DNA from: Polytrichum commune
Taxonomy: Eukaryota > Streptophyta > Polytrichopsida > Polytrichales > Polytrichaceae
Direction of reading: 5' to 3'
Length of the DNA: 64,000 nt
Assembly: GCA_950295325.1 (NCBI GenBank)
Contig: OX485808.1
Location: 6,638,501-6,702,500, forward strand
Shown here: positions 24,295 through 35,481 of the stretch, piece by piece
Layout: every line of letters starts with the position of its first letter
How positions within the stretch are numbered: the stretch's first letter is position 1
The notes under the pieces: generated by a model
Seen by the model: the letters and a program-made list of their open reading frames with translations, nothing else
Databases searched by the model: none
Told to the model about the DNA's origin: nothing
Program-made: the position numbers and the translations under genes

Positions 24295-27200
24295 TGGGTC
24301 ACAGTTGTCAGTTACAGTCCCAGTGTTCCCTCATTCACCAACGCACCCTTGGAATCCGCAAGGCATGATCCATTATCCTATTCAAACATTCCAGGCTTCC
24401 GACTGTGCGTTGCTTGAACCCCGGACACTAATCCAAGCAGAGGGAATCTCAAGTGAGTACAGACTGTCAGACACTTTGGCCAGCGTGGGTCTTGTGGGAG
24501 ACGTGCAATCGGTAACCCAAGATGCCCGCCCAAGTCCAGGTCTCTCTGGCCCACCCGTTAATGTATGGACAGGGACTCAAGCAACCACGGTCCTTTCCAC
24601 GAAACCGCCTTCTTCACCTCCACCCCCACCCCACCCCCGCCATAGCCAACTTTGTGTCCTCATGCTGGCCCTTGTTCACCACCTTGGCTCTCACGATCAA
24701 CCGACTCCCATAACTTGACTTCCATGTGTCTCTTGCTGATGGTGGCTCGTGGTTCGCAACGGCCGTGATGTTTTGATGACGCTTGGGTAACTCCCGTCCC
24801 TTTCGTTGGGAAGCCACTCCACAACGACGAACAACAGGTACGCAACCGTCCGAAATATCGCTTGTCTCGATCATTTTGTGTGCAACTCGTGGTTCTATCA
24901 ATAGCCCACATTTTGTTTGTTTGTTTCCTTTGTTTCTTCCACACATGTCAACAACTTGCTATTGACGTGGGTATTTGTCATTCAAATAGGAGTGTAGAGA
25001 GGAGCTAATCTGCTTCACATGTAGGTTGCTTCCTATTTACTTGCGCTCCTCTTTGTGGATCAGATTTAGTGGTGGTGGTTTAATGAAGAAACTAGGCTCC
25101 CTTGTTGCTGAGTTGAGTAATGGTTGTTCCTAGGGAGCTTGTGCACCCAACAATTCAAGGAGCATTCAAGACCATAGATATTGAGTTTTAGATCAAAATT
25201 GGGGGCCATGTTGATCAAAGTGGTCTTCACGACTTGTCATGTAGCACCAAGTGTTGTATGACACCCTCTCTCCTCCCCACTCAGTGACTACAACACATAT
25301 GCATATGGTCGACGATAGATGGTATGGGTACGCTAATTTAAGAGTTTTGTGTGGTGTTGCAAAGTAGGGACTTACATGACTTGCTTCATAGAGTGGCTCG
25401 TGATGATTGGGATGTTGACTTCAAAGGCGATCTGACCACAACACTACCATCATTAGTATGTCCTATCCCTTCACATAGTCGCATGTCTTTCTTTATTTCA
25501 ACACAATCATGTGCTTGCATGTTTCATGTAGGAATCCCTATCCACCATGTTGTACGGTTGAAATTATTGTCACCGTTGAGAATTATTGAATGACTTGCAA
25601 GAAAAATGCTACGTGATATAGGATAAAGTTACTGAGTGCCATGTGCAATCGCCAAATATTGTGAGTGTTTAGGAGCAAATCAATTGCTAGAGGAGATTGT
25701 GAGGATGTTTTCCACCTCGTCATCTAGAGCGAGGTCGTAGTGTAGTGTGAATCCGTCAACCCAAGCGTGTCAAGTGCAACCTCGCTTATGTGCAAATGTC
25801 ATGCTTATCTAACTGAGTACTAGGATCTAAGTGAATTTAATCAAAACAGTTTATACAAAAATAATAATGCATATGAGAGTATTGTTTGTGTCATACGTTA
25901 ATACATGCACATTACAAAACAAACTTATTGGGGTGGGGGAGGAACTATCAACATATAATGGAATTCCTCATTAATGTACATATTTTGAAGAATAAAAAAG
26001 TGTGCTCGAAGTACCACTCTAGATGTGTTATTTTCATCAAATAACATGCAACAAAAATGCGTGTATAACAATAAATGTAGTCCCAATTCAATCCTTGTTT
26101 TTCCCATTTCTACTTGAAGACCCATTGATAGGGCTACACGTACATATTTGTATTGTGTCCAATATTCATGCATCAACATAGATTTGCTTGATATCTAAAT
26201 TTTTTGTCCATATATGTTCTAGGATGAAAGTGTACAATATTACATGTCTTAGTAACCACTGGTAAACTTCAACTCAATAATTCAAATCTCTAGTATCTTG
26301 CACAATATGTGGAGATGGACAAATTGAGTGTTACATTGGATTCAATCGTCGTTTGGAGAAAATTATGTTTTTATGAATGTGGGTAAACAATGTATATTTG
26401 TTGCGATGCCACCCAACTAGGCAATAAAACAAAGGTCTTGATTCCCAAGTCCAGTCTTTAAAGGAATATGGAAGTTGATTGACATGATTGATCATGTGAG
26501 AAGTCACTAATATTTAAGTAGCGAAAGAGTCCCGTCTTGTCAGTCAAAGACTAGGGAGAAGTAATTGATCATCACCGTCTCTAGTTGAGTTCGCTCTCCA
26601 ACAAACACATGCATCGTCTATGATCACCTACAAAAAAAATGTGCCAAAATGCTTAATTTACACAAGCCCTAGTACACTTATTCGTTCATTTGGAGCCAAC
26701 AACATGTGACAACATGAAGGCAACCTCATTATAACGACGAAGTGAATTTGAGATATTGGTTTTGAATAAACTTGTTGTCATGATGTGTTCATGTTGCATG
26801 AAAATCGGAGGATGCAAGCAAAATAGATTCTCACCAATAAAGCCTAGCACTCGTGATGCAACCTCACTAACAAGGATCCTAAGAAGTGTGTGTTAAATTT
26901 CTTGTCTTATAGAGTTGATGTGTGGTTCACAACTGCAAGCACATGATCCTTCACAATCTAGGCTATCTCATCATCAATTCTCCTTCTCCACTCATTCAAG
27001 AGAAGGCAAGTTGTAGATGTCTCGTAGTGGTCATGCCAAGATATTTTGCTAGCGTGTTTATTCCTTATTCGATACGAGGATGCACATCATCACCCATAAT
27101 CGATGATCAATTTGTCCCGTAATGGACACGTGTTTCTATGCAATCAATTGTAGTAGGCACATAATGTCTACCATGTCATTATAGGAGGCTCGGTAGGTTG

Positions 27201-27696
27201 GATGGATGCCTACTACATGTTGTGACATGGCTTCTCGCATGCATTACCTAGTTCATGAGGTTGCCATGGGTTTTTGGTAGGTTTAGCAACCTCATTCATG
27301 CTTGATAAACGTTTTTCAAGGTGGTAGTGTCAAACCAAGAGGGGAATGCCTTGGAGCGTCTCTAGATGCATGTTTTGCTAATTTGGTACATATCGTTGTG
27401 GTAATTGGGAAGTTGGGACAATTATCCGAGGAAATTCTACAAAACATGTACAAAAGGCTTTCAAGATCGAGAGATATGATTGTTATTTTCATCTAATTTA
27501 CCTTATTTCGTCCAAATGATGTGTGTTTCAAGGTCATGTTATCATGGGTAATATCTTATGAATGAAAAATGATCAAGGACTAAATGTCATTGGAAAGTAA
27601 AAGTGGATTATACGTGTAATAAAGGCCTATTTATTTCATGGTTTTGATTTTGTGTATTTAGTGGAGGTTCTTATCACATTAAATTGAAAAGCTTGA
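24295..27696. other. Upstream intergenic DNA of copy B NLR
   Basis: This is homologous to 1300-5046 without the SINE. No recognisable gene is present. Short ORFs on both strands mirror those of copy A. Confidence 0.5.
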
Positions 27697-27704
27697 TATA
27701 AATA
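27697..27704 (+). promoter_or_regulatory. TATA box, copy B NLR
   Basis: TATAAATA is conserved in position and context with copy A. The ATG is about 770 bp downstream, with a possible leader intron ending in GCAG at 28371-28374. A 12-base G run at about 27951-27962 lies in the leader region. Confidence 0.5.
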
Positions 27705-28437
27705 CATGAGCCACTTTCTAGGGTATTGTAAGTATATATACATTATTTTTTTTCTATAATTTTCTTGTATGTAGGGTATTTTTGTTTTCTTAGTCACCTA
27801 TGCACATCATTAAGGTTTCCGACAAAGGGTCCCCGCCTTAGAGTTCTTGCACATGTGTGATTCATTTCTCTTTGGATTTTGGTGTTAGTTGTCCAACTTG
27901 GACCTAGATACCAAGTTCTTGCCCCATATCTTAGTGTAAACTTTGAGACCGGGGGGGGGGGGTTTAGTTCTAAGTAAAACAAATACTTGTATAATATCAT
28001 TCTACAAGTTTGAAAACAATTGTATTGTATAGAGTACAATGCTCTTTCTATATTGTGTGTATGGTTTATGAAAGTTGCTTTGGACCTTAATATCTTCTAC
28101 AAATGGAAAAAAACCTAGGTTGCCCAATAGCATTTAATATCCTACATTATGTTACAAACATGTTCATTACATGAAGTGATTGAGTTGTGTATGCTCCCGG
28201 TAGACTATAGAGCGTTGGAATTTTTCAAGAGGACTTCATAGAATGCATAATTGTATTCTTAAATTCAAGATTTGATTTTGACAAATGTAATATATGTTGC
28301 ATATAATAAGTTGATACAAGTGTGTTGTACATGAAGGTGCATTGTTATTCTTGACTTTTGGCTTCGATGTGCAGATGATTATATGATCCTTCAAACTTCC
28401 TTCCCAATACAAATTCCTTTCAAATTAAGATTGTAAA

Positions 28438-28443
28438 ATGTAG
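28438..28443 (+). promoter_or_regulatory. Start-stop upstream ORF (ATGTAG), copy B
   Basis: ATG is immediately followed by TAG, 39 bases ahead of and in frame with the main start. It is identical to the element before copy A. It may dampen translation of the NLR; this is inferred from known start-stop elements. Confidence 0.5.
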
Positions 28444-28476
28444 ATTTTATTGGGGGTTTGCGGCAACTATTGCATC

Positions 28477-31400
28477 ATGGACAACTCCTTGCTTTTGATG
28501 GGGTGTTCAAGAAAATTGAAGCAATTGGAACAGGCGAAAATTTTATTGAATGCAAAACAATGTTTGCATTTAAAAAACAAATCGAATCTAGTTCTAGAAT
28601 GTTTCAAGACTTTGGTCCCACAAGTACATGACAAAATGGAGTTTGGACCAAGTATGGAGGATTTATACCGAGTTGTGTGTAAAATCGAGGCATTAATCCA
28701 AGATTGCACTAGGGACGATTGGATCCATGCATCATTGTGGCAAATGAATAATGAAGAAGAGTTTCGTGAGTTGCTTGAAGAGCTCAATTACATTTTCAAT
28801 ACGTTGTGTGAGCAATTCCAAATATTGGGGATAATGACCATGGACCTTCAAAAGTCCATAGAGTTCAATCCAATGAGTATAACAGAAGTGGAGAAAGACC
28901 AAAAGGCATTGGTCCAACAATTGTTGGAACATATTGATGCAACAAAATCCTTCAAGGATCACGAAGTTGCAAAGTATGCTTACGACCGGTTGGTTTGTCG
29001 AATGGACGGAGAAGGCATTGAGTTGAACGGTGGAACATTTCCAACATACAATGGGAATCCTCAACGATTAACTCGGTTGGGAGATGGTGCTTCTGGACAA
29101 ATATACGAAACAAATTGCTTTGGCTTGGAATTGGCTTTAAAGGTTTTTAAAGCGGTTGACATTGATTACGAGCATTTAGCGGATGCAAACTTCAAGAAAG
29201 AGGTGGGCATTTTAGCAGGGTTGAGTCATCCAAACATCGTTAAGTTCATATGTTGTGGTGAAGGACATGCCCATGATAGCAAATGGCGATATATAGTGAT
29301 GGAGAAGATGGAAAGAAGTCTTGGAGTTGCAGACATGAAGGACGTTGATTTCCAACGATCAAACCTTGTTGTCGTGGATATCATGTTCCAAATTGCAAGC
29401 GGAATGCTCTATCTCCATGACATGAATGTTGCACACCGTGACTTGAAGCCCGAAAATATCCTTGTGAACTCCTTGAATGATCCCATATTGGATCCCATGG
29501 GCTACGTGAAAGTTAAATTGGTGGACTTTGGGGTTTCAAAAATCGAAGCAAAAGATGCTTACCAAGAGCCAACGGGACATAATCTAGGCACCACCGGGTT
29601 TAGGGCACCAGAAACATTTGTAAGATACGATGACACATTGAAACATTTTGTGAATGCTTTCAAAAGTGATGTATTTAGCTTTGCCATGGTTTGTTCTTAC
29701 ATTCTCACGAGGGAGATTCCATTCTCACAATGTAGTAGATCTGAGATAAAGGACATGATGCAAGCTGGAGAGAGGCCAAGGTTGCCGTGCGATTGCCCCG
29801 AGTCATTGATATCTTTGATCAAAGAGTGTTGGTCTTTTGAACCATCAGAAAGGCCAACCTTTCAAGATATTTGTTCGAGGCTTTGTCAAATTAGGCATGA
29901 ACTTCATTTGAATGGTTTAAACATCATGAACAATGGTGTGAAGATGGACAAGTCCAACATCCCTCAAACTCATGAAACAAGCGAGAACATTTCACCAACA
30001 ATCGATACAATGGAGCAGAAGGGGGATACAAGCGCAAAGAAGGGAGGAAACGAGCTTGTTGGTATGCAAGAAAGAATCCCAAGGGTTATGAGGGCATTGG
30101 AGAAACACTCCATAGTGGCCATTATAGGGATGGGTGGAATGGGCAAAACTACTTTGGCAGAAGTTGTGATGGAACGCATGCGTGGTCGTTTTGAAGCAAT
30201 TTGCTTTACTTTCATGAAGAACAAAAATTGTGGCACTATCGAGATTTTCAAAGAAATTTTGAACAACTTAGGGGCCAAGATCGATGATTTGAAAGACATT
30301 GTACAAGCAAAAACCCGTCTTTGCGAAACAATAAAAAACAAAAGTGCTCTCATTGTTCTTGACGACATTGGCAATAGTACACAAATTCATGAATTGATGG
30401 ATGTTGAGATCTTTGAAGCCAAGCGTACCAACAAGATGATCATCACAACTCGTGATTGGCACCTTGTGGAAAACCTTGGAGATGTTGGTCGTGTACATTT
30501 GGATGAACTCATGAAAGGCGAAGCTACGAAATTATTCTCTAGGCATGCTTTCGGTGATCAAGGATATGAAACACCATCTCATATGGTGGACATTGTCGAG
30601 AACATTGTGGATGCATGTAGAGGGTTGCCTTTGAGCTTGAAGGTTGTGGGTGGAACCTTATATGGATTCAAGAGAGTACGCATTTGGGTGCGAGCTTTGC
30701 AAAGACTACAAAGGGTAAGATCCTTGGGATTGACAAATAACAATGAGGTTTGGCATTGCCTACGGATAAGCTTTGATGACCTTACCCAAGAAGAAAAAAA
30801 ATTGTTTTTGGACCTATGTTGTTATTTTAGCAAAGATTTGGTCCCAATGGATACATTAAAAGTTGTGACCTCATCACGTTTATGGAGAGAAGTCAACAAA
30901 AATCCCGAAGAGTCATTGAAACGTTTGGAAGATAAATCTTTGATTAAGATTCACGAAGATGGAGTCTATGAAGTCCATGAACAATTACGGGATATGGGAC
31001 GTATGATTGTGGAAACAGACGCCATGTATACTGGCACTCGATGGTGGAAAATACAAGAAGCAACATGGAGTGGGAAAACACAAGAAGTTATGGAGCGTAT
31101 CGAATGTCTTTCTTTCAATGAACCAACAAAGAAGTTCAAAACACAATTTGACATTACAAAACCTTTGTCTTCGCTTCGACTTTTTGGTTTTCAAGGTTTT
31201 GAGGGTTCAAGCTCATTGGATAAATTTTTGAATCAATCCAAAAATCTCCAATGTTTGATGGTGATTTGCCAACCAAAAGAAAATTTTGCAACAACCTCAA
31301 ATCCATTTTTGTTCAATTGGGACAATCACATACATTTGCAAATTTTGGTGATTGAATGCGTATCTACTCTATATGAAATTGGTGATAGTATTGGACAATT

Positions 31401-32286
31401 GAAATTCTTATACAGGATGAGAATAAAAGATTGCCAAAATTTACAATCCCTACCAAGCACCATAGGCAAGTTAAACATCTTGACTTATTTTGACTTAAAT
31501 GGGTGTGGAGGATTGAAGGAGATACCGATGGCCTTGGGTAAAATAACCTCCTTGACTCACCTCAACTTAAGTGGGTGTAAAGGCTTGAAAGAGATCCCTG
31601 AGGTGTTGGGTAATTTGACCTCTTTAACGACCCTCAACTTGAATGGATGTCGAGGTTTGAAGGAGATACCGGAGACATTGGGTAACTTGACCTCCTTAAC
31701 CTCCTTAAACTTAAGTTGGTGTTTACACTTGAAGGAGATACCGGAGGCGTTGGGTAACTTGACCTCCTTGACCTCCCTTGACTTAAGTTGGTGTAAAGGC
31801 TTCAAGGAGATCCCTGAGGTGTTGGGTAATTTGACCTCTTTAACGTCCCTTAACTTGAATAAATGTCAAGGCTTGAAGGAGATACCAGAGGCGTTGGGTA
31901 ACTTGACCTCCTTGACCTCCCTAGACTTACATGGGTGTGAACGTTTGAAGGAGATACCGGAGGCGTTGGGTAACTTGACCTCCTTGACCTCCTTTGACTT
32001 AAGTTGGTGTGGAGTCTTGAAGGAGATACCGGAGGCGTTGGGTAACTTGACCTCCTTGACCTCCCTTGACTTAAGTTGGTGTGGAGTCTTGAAGGAGATA
32101 CCGGAGGCGTTGGGTAACTTGACCTCCTTGACCTCCCTCGACTTACATGGGTGTAAACACTTGAAGGAGATACCGGAGGCATTGGGTAACTTGACCTCCT
32201 TGACCTCCCTAGACTTAAGTTGGTGTCAAGTCTTGAAGGAGATATTGGAGGCATTGGGTAACTTGACCTCCTTGACCTCCCTATAG
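28477..32286 (+). CDS. Kinase-NB-ARC-LRR (PNL-class) immune receptor, copy B
   Basis: The 1269-residue frame starts at ATG 28477; in-frame TAG 28441 excludes an earlier start. Residues 1-190 are helical and unassigned. The kinase (about 195-460) has GDGASG at about 202, Lys222, HRD 320-322 with KPEN, DFG 350-352 and APE 377-379, so it should be catalytically competent. The NB-ARC (about 525-840) has P-loop GMGGMGKTT at 551-559, LIVLDD ending at 630, TTR at 657-659, GLPL 716-719 and a variant MHD motif VHE at 833-835. LRRs begin at about 989. A TAG at 32284-32286 stops translation in LRR 12, although 23 further in-frame LRRs follow. It may be a working receptor with a short LRR domain or a gene at the start of decay. 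The expected role is intracellular pathogen sensing with kinase signalling. By eye it is nearly identical to copy A. Confidence 0.88.
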   Translation: MDNSLLLMGCSRKLKQLEQAKILLNAKQCLHLKNKSNLVLECFKTLVPQVHDKMEFGPSMEDLYRVVCKIEALIQDCTRDDWIHASLWQMNNEEEFRELLEELNYIFNTLCEQFQILGIMTMDLQKSIEFNPMSITEVEKDQKALVQQLLEHIDATKSFKDHEVAKYAYDRLVCRMDGEGIELNGGTFPTYNGNPQRLTRLGDGASGQIYETNCFGLELALKVFKAVDIDYEHLADANFKKEVGILAGLSHPNIVKFICCGEGHAHDSKWRYIVMEKMERSLGVADMKDVDFQRSNLVVVDIMFQIASGMLYLHDMNVAHRDLKPENILVNSLNDPILDPMGYVKVKLVDFGVSKIEAKDAYQEPTGHNLGTTGFRAPETFVRYDDTLKHFVNAFKSDVFSFAMVCSYILTREIPFSQCSRSEIKDMMQAGERPRLPCDCPESLISLIKECWSFEPSERPTFQDICSRLCQIRHELHLNGLNIMNNGVKMDKSNIPQTHETSENISPTIDTMEQKGDTSAKKGGNELVGMQERIPRVMRALEKHSIVAIIGMGGMGKTTLAEVVMERMRGRFEAICFTFMKNKNCGTIEIFKEILNNLGAKIDDLKDIVQAKTRLCETIKNKSALIVLDDIGNSTQIHELMDVEIFEAKRTNKMIITTRDWHLVENLGDVGRVHLDELMKGEATKLFSRHAFGDQGYETPSHMVDIVENIVDACRGLPLSLKVVGGTLYGFKRVRIWVRALQRLQRVRSLGLTNNNEVWHCLRISFDDLTQEEKKLFLDLCCYFSKDLVPMDTLKVVTSSRLWREVNKNPEESLKRLEDKSLIKIHEDGVYEVHEQLRDMGRMIVETDAMYTGTRWWKIQEATWSGKTQEVMERIECLSFNEPTKKFKTQFDITKPLSSLRLFGFQGFEGSSSLDKFLNQSKNLQCLMVICQPKENFATTSNPFLFNWDNHIHLQILVIECVSTLYEIGDSIGQLKFLYRMRIKDCQNLQSLPSTIGKLNILTYFDLNGCGGLKEIPMALGKITSLTHLNLSGCKGLKEIPEVLGNLTSLTTLNLNGCRGLKEIPETLGNLTSLTSLNLSWCLHLKEIPEALGNLTSLTSLDLSWCKGFKEIPEVLGNLTSLTSLNLNKCQGLKEIPEALGNLTSLTSLDLHGCERLKEIPEALGNLTSLTSFDLSWCGVLKEIPEALGNLTSLTSLDLSWCGVLKEIPEALGNLTSLTSLDLHGCKHLKEIPEALGNLTSLTSLDLSWCQVLKEILEALGNLTSLTSL

Positions 32287-33963
32287 TTAAGTTGGTGTCA
32301 AGGCTTGAAGGAGATACCACAGGCGTTGGGTAACTTGACCTCCTTGACCTCCCTCAACTTATTTGGGTGTGAAGACTTGAAGAGGATACCGGAGGCGTTG
32401 GGTAACTTGACCTCCTTGACCTCCCTTGACTTAAGTTGTTGTGATGGCTTGAAGGAGATACCGGAGGCGTTGGGTAACTTGACCTCCTTGACCTCCCTTG
32501 ACTTAAGTTGTTGTGATGGCTTGAAGGAGATACCGGAGGCGTTGGGTAACTTGACCTCCTTGACCTCCCTCCACTTAAGTGGGTGTCGAGTCTTGAAGGA
32601 GGTACCGGAGGCGTTGGGTAACTTGACTTCCTTGACCTCCCTAGACTTAAGTTGGTGTCGAGACTTGAAGGAGATACCGGAGGCGTTGGGTAACTTGACC
32701 TCCTTGACTTCCCTTAAGTTAAGTGAGTGTCGAGGCTTGAAGAAGATACCGGAGGCGTTGGGTAACTTGACCTCCTTGACCTCCCTTGACTTAAGTGAGT
32801 GCCGAGGCTTGAAGAATATACCGGAGACATTGGGTAACTTGACCTCCTTGACTTCCCTTAAGTTAAGTGAGTGTCGAGGCTTGAAGAAGATACCAGAGGT
32901 GTTGGGTACCTTGACCTCCTTGACCTCCCTTGACGTAAGTGGGTGTCCAGTCTTGAAGGAGATACCGGAGGCGTTGGGTAACTTGACCTCCTTGACTTCC
33001 CTTAAGTTAAGTGAGTGTCGAGGCTTGAAGAATAAACCGGTGGCGTTGGGTAACTTGACCTCCTTGACCTCCCTGGACTTAAGTGGGTGTCGAGGCTTGA
33101 AGAATATACCGGTGGCATTAGGTAACTTGACCTCCTTGACTTCCCTTACGTTAAGCGAGTGTCGAGGCTTGAAGAAGATACCAGAGGCGTTGGGTAACTT
33201 GACCTCCTTGACTTCCCTTAAGTTAAGTGAGTGTCGAGGCTTGAAGAAGATACCAGAGGCGTTGGGTAACCTGACCTCCTTGACTTCCCTTAAGTTAAGT
33301 GAGTGTCGAGGCTTGAAGAAGATACCAGAGGCGTTGGGTAACTTGACCTCCTTGACTTCCCTTAAGTTAAGTGAGTGTCGAGGCTTGAAGAAGATACCAG
33401 AGGCGTTGGGTAACTTGACCTCCTTGACTTCCCTTAAGTTAAGTGAGTGTCGAGGCTTGAAGAAGATACCAAAGGCGTTGGGTAACTTGACCTCCTTGAC
33501 CTCCCTTGACTTAAGTGGGTGTCGAGGCTTGAAGAATATACCGGAGACGTTGGGTAACTTGACCTCCTTGACCTCCCTTGACTTAAGTGGGTGTCGAGGC
33601 TTGAAGAATATACCAGAGGAGTTGGGTAACTTGACCTCCTTGACCTCCCTGGAGTTAAGTGGGTGTGAAGGCTTGAAGGAGATACCGGAGGCTTTGGGTA
33701 ACTTGATCTCCTTGACCTCCCTTGACTTAAGTGAGTGCCGAGGCTTGAAGAATATACCGGAGGTGTTGGGTAACTTGACCTCCTTGACCTCTGTTGACTT
33801 AAGTGGGTGTCGAGGCTTGAAGAAGATACCGGAGGTGTTGGGTAACTTGACCTCTTTGACCTCCCTCGACTTAAATGGGTGTAGAGGTTTGAAGGAGATA
33901 CCAGAGATGTTGGGTATCTTCACATCTATGACGTCCCTTCATTTAAATAAAAAGAAACGCTTG
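31441..33963 (+). repeat. 72-bp tandem LRR-coding array, copy B
   Basis: There are 35 units of 72 bp, in one reading frame apart from TAG 32284. Units 25-28 (33169-33456) are almost identical to each other, pointing to recent unequal exchange. Copy A has about 41 units. Confidence 0.92.
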
Positions 33964-33999
33964 ACTCGATACTGGAGAAATTTGGTTACTTGGCTTTAG
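32287..33999 (+). pseudogene. In-frame LRR extension beyond the TAG, copy B
   Basis: The same frame continues after TAG 32284 with 23 complete LRRs and a short basic tail (LTRYWRNLVTWL), ending at 33999. No frameshift is present. The TAG replaces an Asp or Glu codon of the consensus LDL/LEL. GAG to TAG would need one change. Without the stop the protein would have about 1840 residues. Readthrough, or removal of a multiple of 72 bases by splicing, could restore it, but nothing in the sequence proves either. Confidence 0.75.
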
Positions 34000-34390
34000 T
34001 GCCCTCAATCAAAATGAATGGTTGTGTAGGCGTTAAAGTGTTGGGTAACAGTTGGAAAGAAATATTAGAGGTTGTGGGCAACATGATCTTCTGGACTAGG
34101 CTCAACTTATGTAGATGTCAAGACTTAAAAAACATACCTGAGGCATTGGGATAACTTAACCTCCTCGACTCCATTATATTAAAATGGGTGTAAAGGCTCA
34201 AAGGAGATTGAAGGGGACATTGTGAAACTCAACTTCCTTGACCTTGTTGGTTTTAATTGGGTTGTAAGGCCTAAAGTAGATACTAGAGGCCTTTGGTATC
34301 TTGATATTTTTGACATGTTGCACTTGAATGGCCTACAAGAGATACCGAATGCATGGATTCATTTGACTAATTGCAACTTACACAAGTAAT
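34000..34390 (+). pseudogene. Decayed LRR remnants, copy B
   Basis: This matches 13052-13450 of copy A, with fragments of LRR-like text in several frames (for example LNLCRCQDLKNI). It lies in the 3' flank and is not part of the open frame. Confidence 0.55.
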
Positions 34391-35103
34391 TAGTTGTAAT
34401 ATTTGGAAGGAGACATTGGAGGTTGGATAACTTGACCTTCTTGTCCCCCCCTTCTAGATATATTGGTAAATAAGCTTGTAAGAGATATCATAGGCCTTTG
34501 GTAGGTTGATGCATCATGTATGTCCACTATTATTGGATCCGGAATCCGGTCAATGTAAGGATATCGTGGACGTAGACCATTATTTACCACTACTCCATCG
34601 CTCTCTATGAGCCAAAATTTGTGTTGCGGGTTCTTCAGTTTCATTTGTCCCTACAAGTGGGATTAATTTGTGAGTTGTAAGTGTGTATGTGAGTTCTTTT
34701 GTGGAATATGCGTAGTTCCATCTAATAATCCGAGAATATCATGAATTGCCAAACAAATGCAACTCAACTTGCTATTTTTATTATGAGGGAAATGTCTAAC
34801 TTTCTAACGAGTACTTAACCGCTAAGAGGAAATCTAGGTAGTTCCTTCAAGTACTTCCGTCAAATGTAGTGGCTATGTTGTTTTTCTATGACAAATTAGA
34901 TTTCCTATCACATTTCGTAAAGATTGTCGTACTCGAGAACAAGAAAATCATGCCACGAGAACTACAACATAAGAAAACACACATTATAGGAAGACCTACA
35001 TCAAAATGACTCTTGGTCTTAAATTAGTAAGGATTGACAACACATTGCATGTTGATAACATTGACAAGCCTCTATATCAACTCAAAGCACACACAAACCT
35101 AAA

Positions 35104-35481
35104 CTAAAGATACAAAACCATGTATAGAAATGAATTATGTACCAGGAAGGGTAAGTAGCAAACACTTTGAATACCATCGGTTTGCTCAACAAAGGATAAA
35201 GCTTTCCCAAAGCAATCCACAACAATCTTGAATGTGGTGTCCTCTACCAAGTAGGGTTCCTTGAGCTCCTCCAGGCAACTCTCTACAAATGCCTTCAATT
35301 CATCATCATTGCATTCTTCACTCCAAACTTCATACATTCCTTTCAGCAACATGCCTGCAAGATGAGAACAATTGTTTATCGACACTTCCATGCGCCACAC
35401 ATGCCAGTGAAACCCATCCAAGAAGTTGTTTGTATGCAGTCTGGAAACATACTTGTCAGGGGAAAAAGGGCAATCAAACAT
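35104..35481 (-). CDS. Conserved hypothetical ORF, copy B
   Basis: The 125-residue frame matches the ORF at 14137-14541, with a few substitutions and a shorter C-terminus (a TAG replaces a sense codon of copy A). No family is recognised. Being open in both copies is weak evidence for a gene, since the copies are recent. Confidence 0.3.
   Translation of the reverse strand: MFDCPFSPDKYVSRLHTNNFLDGFHWHVWRMEVSINNCSHLAGMLLKGMYEVWSEECNDDELKAFVESCLEELKEPYLVEDTTFKIVVDCFGKALSFVEQTDGIQSVCYLPFLVHNSFLYMVLYL

Noticed and set aside
32298-33923. 541-residue minus-strand ORF opposite the copy B LRRs
   Set aside because: Same artefact of a periodic LRR-coding array; it also has no start context or domain.
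8812-33963. CRISPR-like array in the LRR region
   Set aside because: The repeated units are contiguous 72-bp coding repeats without spacers, and the genome is eukaryotic.
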